IMG/VR virus record: IMGVR_UViG_3300032242_001644
Span: 1-64,000 of that record
Reading direction: 5' to 3' (one strand)
Source of the DNA: a virus
DNA: 64,000 nucleotides
Shown: positions 1 to 7,481 of the stretch, piece by piece
Layout of the letters: the number at the start of each line of letters is the position of its first letter
Position numbering within the stretch: position 1 is the stretch's first letter
The notes under the pieces: generated by a model
Told to the model about the DNA's origin: nothing
The model's database searches: none
Seen by the model: the letters and a program-made list of their open reading frames with translations, nothing else
Program-made: the position numbers and the translations under genes

Positions 1-308
1 GTCGTTCTAACCGTTTCCCTACAGTAGACTGCATTGTACTCAAACTCTATAGTGGTTTTTGCCAGAACGAAATCGTACTTCATTGTATGATTCTGCCCTG
101 TAGTTGAATATGTAGTAGAGTCAGGTTCCCCTAATCCCAACAAGTTCGGTGAGGTCATCGTGCTCATAATAGCCACAATAGCAGCATCACAGGGGTAGGT
201 TTTTATTGTGGCAGTTGTGCTGTTCTCAACAGGAGCTCCTGCTCCGCAGGCTGTCAGTAGCATGCCAGTGCTTAGTAGTGTTATAAGTGTTATAGTTAAT
301 TTCATCAT
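1..308 (-). CDS. Small lipoprotein, partial (runs off left edge)
   Basis: The minus strand is open from a double ATG at 308/305 to the window edge. Residues 4-18 are a hydrophobic signal segment, followed by the lipobox L-T-A-C (Cys21), so a lipidated, membrane-anchored product is expected. The mature part is about 80 residues long before the edge and has two further cysteines. I do not recognise the family. Small phage lipoproteins are known in superinfection exclusion, but that role here is only a guess. A -10-like TATACT ends 5 nt before the first ATG. The C-terminus is not in the window. Confidence 0.6.
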   Translation of the reverse strand, partial: MMKLTITLITLLSTGMLLTACGAGAPVENSTTATIKTYPCDAAIVAIMSTMTSPNLLGLGEPDSTTYSTTGQNHTMKYDFVLAKTTIEFEYNAVYCRETVRT

Positions 309-313
309 ACACT

Positions 314-342
314 AGTATAACACTCTATGCACAGAGTCTCTA
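314..342 (-). promoter_or_regulatory. Sigma70-like promoter of the lipoprotein gene
   Basis: TAGAGA (337-342), 17-nt spacer, TATACT (314-319), then 5 nt to the ATG at 308. The expected transcription start would fall at or near the start codon. Confidence 0.4.
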
Positions 343-431
343 TGCTTGTTACGGTTCTTTACTGTTATTACACTCTAAACTCTACACTGATCACTGTTCG
401 GGCTGATTGAAAAAACTGCTGTGTATTTTTT

Positions 432-461
432 TTGCCGCTAGATACCATTTGGCCATATATA
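432..461 (+). promoter_or_regulatory. Possible sigma70-like promoter of the gene at 467
   Basis: TTGCCG (432-437), 18-nt spacer, TATATA (456-461), then 5 nt to the ATG at 467. The -35 box matches 4 of 6 bases. Confidence 0.3.
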
Positions 462-466
462 AAGAT

Positions 467-652
467 ATGAAGTCATTCACAGTCAACGGTCGTACCTATA
501 CTAGATTTTATGCTTGGTTACCCACTAGAACTACTCAGGGAGAACTCATCTGGTTTGCACCTTACTATATAAGACCCATGAGATCGGGCGATGGATGTCT
601 ATTATCACATGAGGAATTCCTTGTAGAGATTTCAAGGGGACCGGTGAATTAA
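467..652 (+). CDS. Hypothetical protein, 61 aa
   Basis: Small unknown protein rich in aromatic residues. The motif Y-A-W-L-P-T-R-T near residue 15 and the pattern W-F-x-x-Y-Y-x-R-P followed by L-L-S-H-E-E-F resemble small accessory proteins common in phages, but no family is assigned. The ATG at 467 is preferred over a TTG at 407: the extra 20 residues look unlike the rest, and a possible promoter with a -10 box lies 5 nt before 467. No Shine-Dalgarno sequence is seen at either start. Confidence 0.5.
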   Translation: MKSFTVNGRTYTRFYAWLPTRTTQGELIWFAPYYIRPMRSGDGCLLSHEEFLVEISRGPVN

Positions 653-761
653 CTGCGTAGATTATTATTTAAAAAATCTTTTTTGCGCGGCGCTTCGCGC
701 TCAGGACTCTTGACCCTGCCCCCTAATCTGCTTAAATATTAGTTAACTATAGGAGAATGTC
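653..761. other. Intergenic hairpin region
   Basis: The stretch holds AAAAAATCTTTTTT (671-684) followed at once by a GC-rich inverted repeat, GCGCG (685-689) and CGCGC (696-700) with a 6-nt loop. The T-run lies on the wrong side for a plus-strand terminator and no T-run follows on the minus strand, so it is not a standard intrinsic terminator. An AGGAG ribosome binding site for the next gene ends the region. Confidence 0.4.
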
Positions 762-932
762 ATGGCTAAAATTATCAGTCAAACATTTGTTGTAACTGTG
801 AGTCAACTGGCCCGAGATGGGGAACAGGCTGCGGCTTTGGTCTCGGAAGACTTTGCTGCCAATCTAGAAGCTGTGGCGCAGGAGTTAGCGGGCTCGGCTT
901 CGGTGGTGGAAATTGTGGGAGTTGAGCAATGA
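762..932 (+). CDS. Hypothetical protein, 56 aa
   Basis: Short gene with a strong AGGAG ribosome binding site 7 nt before the ATG. The product is Ala/Val/Glu-rich, with a hydrophobic N-terminal strand (residues 3-13) and a predicted helical middle. Its stop overlaps the next start as ATGA (929-932), so the two genes are probably translationally coupled. Codons are clearly GC-richer than in most neighbouring genes, which suggests separate ancestry. Function unknown. Confidence 0.55.
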   Translation: MAKIISQTFVVTVSQLARDGEQAAALVSEDFAANLEAVAQELAGSASVVEIVGVEQ

Positions 933-1210
933 ACGAGCAAGAATTTCGCGATATGATTGCCGAAGATTTGGTTAGAATTGTCACCACTGATCGACAGTTT
1001 CACGTGGTAACCACACACCCCAGCATGTGCAGCTATGATGTGGAACTTAACCTAGGACATGTGGGAGTTGCGCTGGGATGGGTTCGTTGTTGGGATCTCA
1101 GTCGAGGCCAATGGCACTCAATTGACCCCGCAGCTATCTATGCATGGGAACGGCTCAATCACCCGCTGCTTGGTGTTCAAGACTCAGAGCACGATCTTCT
1201 AAATCCCTAA
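929..1210 (+). CDS. Hypothetical protein, 93 aa
   Basis: Coupled to the preceding small gene by an ATGA overlap. The product is mixed acidic with several Trp and His residues and no membrane segment or recognised motif. Its 3' end overlaps the 3' end of the convergent nucleotidyltransferase gene by 56 nt. Base composition is GC-rich like its partner. Function unknown; the pair could be a two-gene accessory module. Confidence 0.55.
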   Translation: MNEQEFRDMIAEDLVRIVTTDRQFHVVTTHPSMCSYDVELNLGHVGVALGWVRCWDLSRGQWHSIDPAAIYAWERLNHPLLGVQDSEHDLLNP

Positions 1211-1865
1211 TGTGAGTGGTCTGGCGATCGATTAGGCCTTGATTTCTCAGTGTTTTGTAGGCGATATTTTCTGCACCCCACTCGCCCGTTTCAGCGAGAC
1301 CTTCTTTACGCATCTTAGCAAGTCTAGCTTTCGTAGTGTCTGCCTTAGTTGGGTCTGAGTCATTTATCGCTCCTTTGATTTCTCTAGTAAGGTATCTAAC
1401 TTTCTGCGCCACTGACACGTCGTCAATGGTGGGTTCTTCATGTGTGGGAGTTTTAATCCACTTGCCCCTCAGCACAGAATAAACTGCTGTACTGTGGTGC
1501 GGTTCTTCTGCGCCCTGTATATACACTTCTACGGGCAGATTTCTAATTTGAATATTGTGCTGTTCGTTCCACAAGCCTTTCTTGGCATCGTAGAGTTCAC
1601 GAGCTTCATCAGAGGGTAGGCCCGCTACAATCAAGTGTAGATCAAGATCACTGTGATCTGTATAGGTGTGTCCTGCATTTGAGCCAGTAATGGTTATGTC
1701 CGTGATGCGCAGCCTAACACCCACGAACTTGTAAAACGCCCGGGCGATCTCAAGCAGCTTATCCTGAACTTCGGGCAACATGTCATTAGCCTCCCACAGC
1801 TTGGCATTCAACTTGGGATGAAACTTTACATATCGGCTTTCGTTTATTATGTCTTGTATGCGCAT
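1155..1865 (-). CDS. Nucleotidyltransferase-fold protein
   Basis: The middle of this 236-aa protein carries the polymerase-beta superfamily signature: G-S at residues 61-62 followed by S-D-L-D-L-H at 72-77, with a possible third carboxylate at Glu113 in a beta strand. This fold transfers a nucleotide to protein, RNA or small molecules; the target here is unknown. The C-terminal third is charged and probably helical. It lies downstream of gp41 and the 83-aa gene on the same strand. Proteins of this kind occur in T4-like phages without a known role. The fold call is secure; the function is not. Confidence 0.7.
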   Translation of the reverse strand: MRIQDIINESRYVKFHPKLNAKLWEANDMLPEVQDKLLEIARAFYKFVGVRLRITDITITGSNAGHTYTDHSDLDLHLIVAGLPSDEARELYDAKKGLWNEQHNIQIRNLPVEVYIQGAEEPHHSTAVYSVLRGKWIKTPTHEEPTIDDVSVAQKVRYLTREIKGAINDSDPTKADTTKARLAKMRKEGLAETGEWGAENIAYKTLRNQGLIDRQTTHIRDLEDRALSLEHQAAGD

Positions 1866-1882
1866 GATTTACAGTGTTTAGT

Positions 1883-2134
1883 CTATTTAGCCCACTGTAT
1901 GCGATAGGCTCCATATGTTTCGTTGTCAAAGAATTCAGCAACCAAGGTCACCCATCGTTGATCATCAGCTCGGTATTCTGTATCCAGAACCAACTGTACC
2001 TTGTAGAGTGGTTGATTAAAAAACCACTTGTACTGCTCGGGCTCTAGATGTCGTTCAATTACATCCCACTTTAATTCGTAAGGTTCGCCGGCCCATGCTA
2101 GCCACGAACACAGCTCAACACGATTAGAAAGCAT
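1883..2134 (-). CDS. Hypothetical protein, 83 aa
   Basis: Small Trp/Tyr-rich protein overlapping the end of the helicase gene by 11 nt, so it is probably translated from the same mRNA. No motif or membrane segment is recognised. The C-terminal half (residues 45-83) looks like a short beta sheet. Function unknown. Confidence 0.55.
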   Translation of the reverse strand: MLSNRVELCSWLAWAGEPYELKWDVIERHLEPEQYKWFFNQPLYKVQLVLDTEYRADDQRWVTLVAEFFDNETYGAYRIQWAK

Positions 2135-3584
2135 CGTCGTCGCCGGGCATGTTATTCAACAGTTGTCGTAGCTTACTGCTGTCTACCTGTGCCCTTACAC
2201 GGCCTACTGCTACACCTTCTAGAGGATCGGCACTGCGGATTTCTCCGGTCTCGGGATCAGTTGTAGCGGTAACTGTACTGCTACGTGCTTTCAGTGCAGA
2301 TACAATACTACTATTGCGACTCTGACCACCGTGTTCACCGTTATCCTGTTCATCTTCAGGAAGATCAGTGATGCGGAGTGTTTCAATATTAAACTCCAGA
2401 TCAATCTTCATGCCCACACCACTTGATGAACGAGTCTTCATCAACTGTAGCTGATAGCGTCCCCGTTCACGCATGGCCCTTGATGTAAAGATACCAAACA
2501 CATTATCTGCTGTCTGAATCTTACTCAAGCCACCGCTAATGTGACTGTGATCAAATTCAACTTCTTCTACAGCACCACGATTCAACTGTGCCGCTGTGAC
2601 AAACACGCATTGTTTTTCCATGGCTAGATTACGCAGTTCTTCCGACACATACTTGTCCTTGACAAACAAGTTTTCCGCGGAGATCTTCTTACCGTTGGGC
2701 ATTAACAGATCCAAGTAGTCCACCAAAAGTACGTCTACTCGCTTGCCAATTTTAATTTCGTATTCTTTCAAGTAGGCACGAATATCGTTGGCAGTCTTGC
2801 CACTTGGCATATACTTGACCTGTAGCTGTCCTGATTTGCGGCCAATCATCTTGACCTTCATCTCAACATCATCAAGATTCTTAAAGATGTCACGAGTGGT
2901 AATTCCAGTGGTCATTGAGTCAATACGCATGGACACCAGTGCTTCACTAAGTTCCAATGTTAGGTATACCACGTTCAAACCCTGTAGGGCAAAGTTCACA
3001 CCTAGGTTGGCCAAGAATAGAGATTTACCTGCACCTGATCCACCTGCAAAGATGTTAAGTTCACCGCGATTAAATCCGCCAAACAGTTTACGATCCATTG
3101 TGGCCCAGCCTGTGCCTACCTGACCGTTCTTATCTTTCAATCCCATTAACCTGCCGCGAGGATCAGCAAAGTAGTCTGTACCCATATCTCGGGCTAGACC
3201 AATCTGCACTGCTTCTTTAATCAGTGCTTCCACTTCACCGTAGTTGTGATTCTCAAGTAATTCAGCTGATGCAAGGATTGCACGTTCAATGGCCTTGTGA
3301 CGTGTGAACTGTTCAAACTCATCCATGAGCCAATCCAAGTGGCCTTCTTTAAGTTCTCCGGGACTTGCCAGTGCAGTCTTACATGATGAATTAACCATGT
3401 TGAAGTCCGGCAAGACTGTGTATTTCTCTGCATACTCTTTAATAAACTGTGCGGCTTCTTGTAGCTTACGGTCAAATAGTGTTGCATCAAAAATACCTTG
3501 GCAGCGTACAAATGTTTCTGCATCTGCCAACATAAGTTCTAAGTACAGTTTCTGTACTTCATAATCATAATCTTTTATAGTCAT
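2124..3584 (-). CDS. 41: Replicative DNA helicase (T4 gp41-like, DnaB family)
   Basis: Hexameric 5'-3' helicase that unwinds the replication fork together with the primase. Residues 1-130 form the helical N-terminal domain. The RecA-type core starts near 150, with Walker A G-G-S-G-A-G-K-S at 181-188 and Walker B D-V-L-L-V-D-Y at 284-290. An arginine-rich segment at 369-376 fits the C-terminal nucleotide-contact region. The length of 486 aa is near the family norm (T4: 475). A sigma70-like promoter lies directly upstream, with its -10 box ending 5 nt before the ATG and no Shine-Dalgarno sequence. The primase gene lies upstream on the same strand. Confidence 0.93.
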   Translation of the reverse strand: MTIKDYDYEVQKLYLELMLADAETFVRCQGIFDATLFDRKLQEAAQFIKEYAEKYTVLPDFNMVNSSCKTALASPGELKEGHLDWLMDEFEQFTRHKAIERAILASAELLENHNYGEVEALIKEAVQIGLARDMGTDYFADPRGRLMGLKDKNGQVGTGWATMDRKLFGGFNRGELNIFAGGSGAGKSLFLANLGVNFALQGLNVVYLTLELSEALVSMRIDSMTTGITTRDIFKNLDDVEMKVKMIGRKSGQLQVKYMPSGKTANDIRAYLKEYEIKIGKRVDVLLVDYLDLLMPNGKKISAENLFVKDKYVSEELRNLAMEKQCVFVTAAQLNRGAVEEVEFDHSHISGGLSKIQTADNVFGIFTSRAMRERGRYQLQLMKTRSSSGVGMKIDLEFNIETLRITDLPEDEQDNGEHGGQSRNSSIVSALKARSSTVTATTDPETGEIRSADPLEGVAVGRVRAQVDSSKLRQLLNNMPGDDDAF

Positions 3585-3589
3585 AGTTT

Positions 3590-3618
3590 ATTATACACTC
3601 TTTAAACGTTAATCTCAA
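3590..3618 (-). promoter_or_regulatory. Sigma70-like promoter of gp41
   Basis: TTGAGA (3613-3618), 17-nt spacer, consensus TATAAT (3590-3595), then AAACT and the ATG at 3584. It overlaps the 3' end of the carbamoyltransferase gene. Confidence 0.5.
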
Positions 3619-4549
3619 TATGTTTTACAAGTTCCCAGTCTCGTCTTACTCGTGTCTTTGTGTGATACAATACTGCCCCTAGAGCACTGGATGCATCACC
3701 AGGATCGGGTAAAGACCAGCGATACTTAAACGCAGGCTCCACAAACCGTTTGTTAGCCGCTGAATTCATAGCGCACCCTCCCATATAAACTAGACAATCA
3801 GTATTGACTAATTTCCTAGCTTCCATCATAATCATTCCAACTTGTCCTTCAAACGCATCTTGTACTGCGGCTGCAATATCGCATTGATCTTGTAGTGTTA
3901 GAATAGGGTAAGGCCAGTTTAATACACCTCGATGTAGGTTGTATTTTAGATTAAGTGTATTACTAACATAATCATTAACTTCTTTAAAGTACCGCTGTTC
4001 GTTACCTTGCGCCGCCATCTTTTGTAACAAGTGTTCGTCTTTAATCGGAGTAAGGCCAATTAATTTTGTAAATGCCGAATAGAACAAACCCAAACTATGT
4101 GGATAGCTACGGCTCCATACTTTCTTTATTTCACCGTGTAGGCCTTGCCAGATGGTAGCACATTCAAACTCACCTATTGCATCAAGTACAACCACAGCAC
4201 AGTGATTGAAAGGGCTAGTATAATATCCAGCGGCAGCATGACTAGCATGATGAGTAGTGTAAGTAACAGGAGCATATCCCAATCCCCATTTTTTAAGTTT
4301 TTGTGTTGGTAAATTTTCTAAACTAAATGCTGTACTGTATTGTCCGGCACGTAGCTGTCTTGCTTTCTTGAGCCAGGGATTTTCATACCAAAAGATACGA
4401 TCAGGAGCACCTTGATAATCTAATGCATATCGAATAAACTCACTAGGCAGTCGATCGTCATTAGATACACTGTGTCTTAGATATTGTCCGTCCCTAAACA
4501 CAGCTAAACTACTGCCGTGATTAAGAGCACTAATACCCCACGATATCAT
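3602..4549 (-). CDS. Carbamoyltransferase N-terminal domain protein (short form)
   Basis: This 315-aa protein matches the N-terminal, Kae1-like domain of the NodU/CmcH/TobZ O-carbamoyltransferases. It has a G-I-S-A-L-N-H-G-S start, the metal-site cluster H100-H101-x-x-H104 followed by A-A-A-G-Y-Y-T-S-P-F, a D-A-I-G-E-F segment, and G-G-C-A-M-N near residue 258. The C-terminal YrdC-like half that makes the carbamoyl-adenylate in full-length enzymes is absent; compare the 589-aa paralogue at 52358-54127. It may act with another protein or have a changed reaction. The start overlaps the stop of a 38-aa gene as ATGA. Confidence 0.8.
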   Translation of the reverse strand: MISWGISALNHGSSLAVFRDGQYLRHSVSNDDRLPSEFIRYALDYQGAPDRIFWYENPWLKKARQLRAGQYSTAFSLENLPTQKLKKWGLGYAPVTYTTHHASHAAAGYYTSPFNHCAVVVLDAIGEFECATIWQGLHGEIKKVWSRSYPHSLGLFYSAFTKLIGLTPIKDEHLLQKMAAQGNEQRYFKEVNDYVSNTLNLKYNLHRGVLNWPYPILTLQDQCDIAAAVQDAFEGQVGMIMMEARKLVNTDCLVYMGGCAMNSAANKRFVEPAFKYRWSLPDPGDASSALGAVLYHTKTRVRRDWELVKHIEINV

Positions 4550-4662
4550 TTGTAAATGAACGGGTCACGTTCCCTCAATTCAGCTAGTCGCTTTTTAAAT
4601 TGTTGATTGTGTTTGTATCTTGTATACGGATACAGAATAAAATCAAATATTCGTTTTAACAT
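4546..4662 (-). CDS. Small basic protein, 38 aa
   Basis: A short gene ending in ATGA overlap with the carbamoyltransferase, with a GGGTGA ribosome binding site before its ATG. The peptide starts with an amphipathic hydrophobic segment (M-L-K-R-I-F-D-F-I-L-Y-P-Y) and continues as a Lys/Arg-rich helix ending in R-E-R-D-P-F-I-Y-K. I recall similar tiny proteins next to short carbamoyltransferases in T4-like cyanophages, but cannot verify this here. It is a plausible membrane-peripheral partner of that enzyme. Confidence 0.6.
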   Translation of the reverse strand: MLKRIFDFILYPYTRYKHNQQFKKRLAELRERDPFIYK

Positions 4663-4663
4663 C

Positions 4664-4723
4664 TTAATCACCCTGTCTATAATGCCATCTTTTTAAAATC
4701 TTATTGTAACTGTCAAAAACCAT
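4664..4723 (-). CDS. Possible 19-aa micro-ORF
   Basis: An ATG at 4723 opens a 19-codon frame ending in TAA just before the ATG of the 38-aa gene. The peptide is aromatic and basic, with F-D-S-Y-N-K-I-L-K-R-W-H-Y. It could be a leader peptide or chance; no clear ribosome binding site is seen. It fills most of the gap between the primase and the 38-aa gene. Confidence 0.2.
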   Translation of the reverse strand: MVFDSYNKILKRWHYRQGD

Positions 4724-4751
4724 GCGTTTGCGGTTCAGCTAGGCTGGTTTT

Positions 4752-5759
4752 TTATGTCATAAACTGCGCACTTTTCTGTTTTCGTCTTAATAAGTTAATT
4801 CTTATAGGACCAGCTACACTTGTACTGATCGCATCGACTATGACAAATAAAGAGCCATATTTTTCTACGGCAGCACTTGGATCTTTAATCTCTGGTTCCC
4901 ATGTTGGAAACGCCACATGCCAGTCTAGTTCAATTGCTCGATCAATTAATTTGCTGCCAGCTTTGTCTTGGTCTGGAATAACAATCACAGTCTTACCTAA
5001 TCTATTAATTAGCTTGGCCTGATCATCAGAGACATCGTTATGCAGTAAGGCAACACCGTTTACAGCCAAGGCATCAAACGGACCTTCTACCACAAATATA
5101 TATTGTTGTTGATTGGTTATTGCATCTAAATTGAATACAAAATTAGGATGTTGATCTGATAGATATTTGGGCTTGCCATCTTTAATTTTACGGGCAGTAC
5201 TGCCTACATTCTTACCTTCATAGGTAAAAGGTATAATCACACGGTCTTTATAACTGTCCAACGGACTCCAATAAAAGCGACCGTTTACAGGATCATACCC
5301 TCTATCTACAACATATTGAACAACCAAAGCAAGTTGCATTTCTTGCTCTTGTTCCATGTCAATATCTAACCAATCTATCAAAGGCAATGCACCTTTGGGT
5401 AAGGGCTTTTCTGCAAAACGTAATTGGGGGGCTTGGGCAGGTGTTTGTGTATCCGAAGCTTCTGTTTTCATTGCTTCAAAAATCATCTTTCGAATATCAT
5501 CGTCAGGCGCACCTAACCATGCCATTAAATCTTTAAGTTTTTTACTAACGGGTCTGCCGGGTTTCCAGCTTGCTGTGTATCCGCAATTGAAGCAGTTATA
5601 CACAAAACCTTCATTATACTTTACACCACCACGCTGCCTAGTGTCGTGTTTTTCACCTCTATGATGGCAGCATGGTGCGTTAAAACTAGTCCAGCCGCTA
5701 GGTGTCTTTTTTGCACGTGGCGGTAAGTTCTTCTGGAATAGGTCAACAACTGAGGTCAT
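4752..5759 (-). CDS. 61: DNA primase (T4 gp61-like)
   Basis: Makes RNA primers at the fork with the gp41 helicase. The N-terminus carries a zinc-binding module: cysteines and histidines at 30-33, His38, and C56-x-x-C59. The Toprim catalytic domain shows E-G-P-F-D-A-L at 225-231 and P-D-Q-D-K-A-G at 262-268, the expected metal-binding acids. At 335 aa it matches T4 gp61 (342 aa). It lies upstream of gp41 on the same strand. A sigma70-like promoter ends 6 nt before the ATG. Confidence 0.88.
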   Translation of the reverse strand: MTSVVDLFQKNLPPRAKKTPSGWTSFNAPCCHHRGEKHDTRQRGGVKYNEGFVYNCFNCGYTASWKPGRPVSKKLKDLMAWLGAPDDDIRKMIFEAMKTEASDTQTPAQAPQLRFAEKPLPKGALPLIDWLDIDMEQEQEMQLALVVQYVVDRGYDPVNGRFYWSPLDSYKDRVIIPFTYEGKNVGSTARKIKDGKPKYLSDQHPNFVFNLDAITNQQQYIFVVEGPFDALAVNGVALLHNDVSDDQAKLINRLGKTVIVIPDQDKAGSKLIDRAIELDWHVAFPTWEPEIKDPSAAVEKYGSLFVIVDAISTSVAGPIRINLLRRKQKSAQFMT

Positions 5760-5765
5760 ACATAC

Positions 5766-5794
5766 AGTTTAATATCTGTATAATACTTTGTCAA
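5766..5794 (-). promoter_or_regulatory. Sigma70-like promoter of the primase gene
   Basis: TTGACA (5789-5794), 17-nt spacer, TAAACT (5766-5771), then 6 nt to the ATG at 5759. It overlaps the end of the upstream structural gene. Confidence 0.45.
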
Positions 5795-6500
5795 GTGTTC
5801 CTGTATTATTTGTCAATTGTTTTACTCGTAATCTGGACCAAACACCAGTTACATTTAGATAACTTACCGGGGTGTTATTCAATGTTAGTGTATCAACATT
5901 TACCCAAGATCCTAAGTTTTCATCTAACGATCCTTCGATAGTGATATCACCGGTGAAGTTGGTTGTATAAAATGCAAAGGTATGTAGTCCTGCATTTGAG
6001 TTAAATTGTGGTTTTGCATCCACTGCGGTGAACACATTGTCCGGCTGCTCGCTGAGTTTTGGCCCGCCATACGCATCGCCAATAACATCGATAGTACCAA
6101 CAACTCCGTATTGACTATCCGAATACATTGGAGACTTAACACCATTTGCATCAACAGAGTAGAGACTATAGTGATAGTGTCCTGGGGTAATTTGTTCCAT
6201 TGCTTCTTCGTCTACCATGGCGAAGAATCTGCCCAATGCGGCATCATGAATTGTACAATCTTGTTGGACCAATAGTTCATTCGATTCAACTCCTACGATA
6301 TTAAATACAACCGTTAAGTTTGAAATAGGTTGTGGGCGCTCATCGCCGTTCTTAATTTGAAAATCAAGACGGTTGTCAACTCCGCGATATAATTTTAGAT
6401 TTCGTTGATACACTTTTCGATACCTCGCTGTAGTCCAGGTGCCTAGATTTGTATACACGTCGACTCGATTGGAATATAAATAACTTGGATTTAATTGCAT
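5769..6500 (-). CDS. Putative virion structural protein, 243 aa
   Basis: A beta-rich protein without cysteine clusters. Residues 30-130 look like an Ig-like or jelly-roll beta domain, and the C-terminal half (about 160-243) like a second beta domain. It has no enzymatic motif. Its own late-type octamer (GATAAATA) and an AAGGG ribosome binding site mark it as a late gene although it sits among replication genes. I recall similar beta-rich proteins in marine T4-like phages with unknown virion position. Structural role inferred. Confidence 0.5.
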   Translation of the reverse strand: MQLNPSYLYSNRVDVYTNLGTWTTARYRKVYQRNLKLYRGVDNRLDFQIKNGDERPQPISNLTVVFNIVGVESNELLVQQDCTIHDAALGRFFAMVDEEAMEQITPGHYHYSLYSVDANGVKSPMYSDSQYGVVGTIDVIGDAYGGPKLSEQPDNVFTAVDAKPQFNSNAGLHTFAFYTTNFTGDITIEGSLDENLGSWVNVDTLTLNNTPVSYLNVTGVWSRLRVKQLTNNTGTLDKVLYRY

Positions 6501-6518
6501 GACACAGGCCCTTTAGGG

Positions 6519-6526
6519 TATTTATC
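6519..6526 (-). promoter_or_regulatory. T4-late-like promoter octamer GATAAATA
   Basis: GATAAATA on the minus strand, 18 nt before the ATG at 6500. It fits the late consensus NATAAATA seen before other structural genes here. Confidence 0.5.
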
Positions 6527-6528
6527 GA

Positions 6529-6903
6529 ATGAGAATAAGCGACAACCTACAACAAAATTTCCCCTTTATCACGGTACTCAGCTACGTTGAGCACGAATAC
6601 GTGGGCATAATAATAAACCAAGATTCCCAAGTTACGAGCATGTACGACTATAGTGCCCTTAAAACAGAAGAAGAAAAAACACGATTTCTAGAGATGGGAG
6701 ATATTTGGTGGTGGGAATCTAATCGAATGATTCCCATTAACATATTCCTTGCTAAGGAAATGTACAATTTCAAGTATATAATTAAGAACTTATCCAGCAA
6801 GGATGTAAAGGTATTATTTGGGCCTGTTACTAGCCTAAATGATATAATTGTTAAACGTGTAAAAAGACGATCAATTACACTAGTTCGTCGTACTAAAGAT
6901 TAA
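6529..6903 (+). CDS. Conserved T4-like phage protein of unknown function, 124 aa
   Basis: The only plus-strand gene in this part of the window. It begins M-R-I-S-D-N-L-Q, has a Trp-rich stretch (W-W-W-E-S-N-R, near residues 60-66), then P-I-N-I-F-L, and ends in a basic tail. From memory, proteins of this pattern recur in T4-like cyanomyoviruses with no known function; a nucleic-acid or regulatory role is possible given the basic C-terminus. It converges on the DnaE-like gene with a 4-nt overlap. Confidence 0.65.
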   Translation: MRISDNLQQNFPFITVLSYVEHEYVGIIINQDSQVTSMYDYSALKTEEEKTRFLEMGDIWWWESNRMIPINIFLAKEMYNFKYIIKNLSSKDVKVLFGPVTSLNDIIVKRVKRRSITLVRRTKD

Positions 6904-7481
6904 CTAAATCCGTAACTAATTTGCTCGCAGATTAAATTCATCTGCACAGTGATTGCCACTGCATAGGCAACTGCATGAGCTTTCTTAAAATAGTATTCAT
7001 GTTCATGTTTGGGCTTTGTCCATATCTCTGCTTCTACTGTTGCCCAATCTTTTCCTATTAGATATCTCTTTGCTGGACGAATCATTGCCAATACTGCTGC
7101 CAATTGTTCCACGGATGTTGGTTTTACTTTTCTTAGAATAGAACCGTGGCCGTTGACGTGAAATAACAGATTAACAAAATCATCTTGCTCAAGTAGATCC
7201 CATAGTGGATCGGTATTCATCAACTGGATTAGATGTGCCTCATCACGTATGTCTTTATATAGGCTCACATTAAGAAAATCTATTTTAAAATAACCAGCTT
7301 CATCGGCGGCTTCATACGGAACTGCCGATAGATTAGTTTTTGCATTAACTGGAACAGTATGAAAATACACGCCTGTGTTATGAGGCACTAATTTTCCATC
7401 CTCAAGACGACTGGCTTTAACGTGCTCAAATAGAGCTAAGGCCTTTGTCCTATCTGCAAAGTCTATATCAATATCTGGCAT
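6900..7481 (-). CDS. Miniature DnaE-like protein (Pol III alpha palm motifs only)
   Basis: A 193-aa protein that begins P-D-I-D-I-D-F (residues 2-8), the Asp cluster of the bacterial Pol III alpha (DnaE) palm. It then has H-N-T-G-V-Y-F at 34-40 (compare the GV.. region of DnaE), F-K-I-D-F-L at 65-70 (compare K-F-D-F-L-G), a segment ending R-P at 135-136 (compare A-L-x-R-P-G), and Y-F-K-K-A-H-A-V-A-Y at 164-173 (compare F-N-K-S-H-A-A-A-Y). These occur in the same order as in DnaE, but the PHP domain, most of the fingers, the beta-binding and OB domains are missing. It is last in the UvsW operon. Whether it polymerises is unknown; it could be a DNA-binding or regulatory relic. Confidence 0.7.
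   Translation of the reverse strand: MPDIDIDFADRTKALALFEHVKASRLEDGKLVPHNTGVYFHTVPVNAKTNLSAVPYEAADEAGYFKIDFLNVSLYKDIRDEAHLIQLMNTDPLWDLLEQDDFVNLLFHVNGHGSILRKVKPTSVEQLAAVLAMIRPAKRYLIGKDWATVEAEIWTKPKHEHEYYFKKAHAVAYAVAITVQMNLICEQISYGFS

Noticed and set aside
407-466. TTG start at 407 for the 61-aa gene
   Set aside because: No ribosome binding site, and the extra 20 residues differ in character; the ATG at 467 has a -10-like box at the spacing seen in other genes here.
685-700. GC-rich hairpin as an intrinsic terminator
   Set aside because: The T-run precedes the stem on the plus strand and A-run follows on the minus strand, so neither direction has stem-then-T order.
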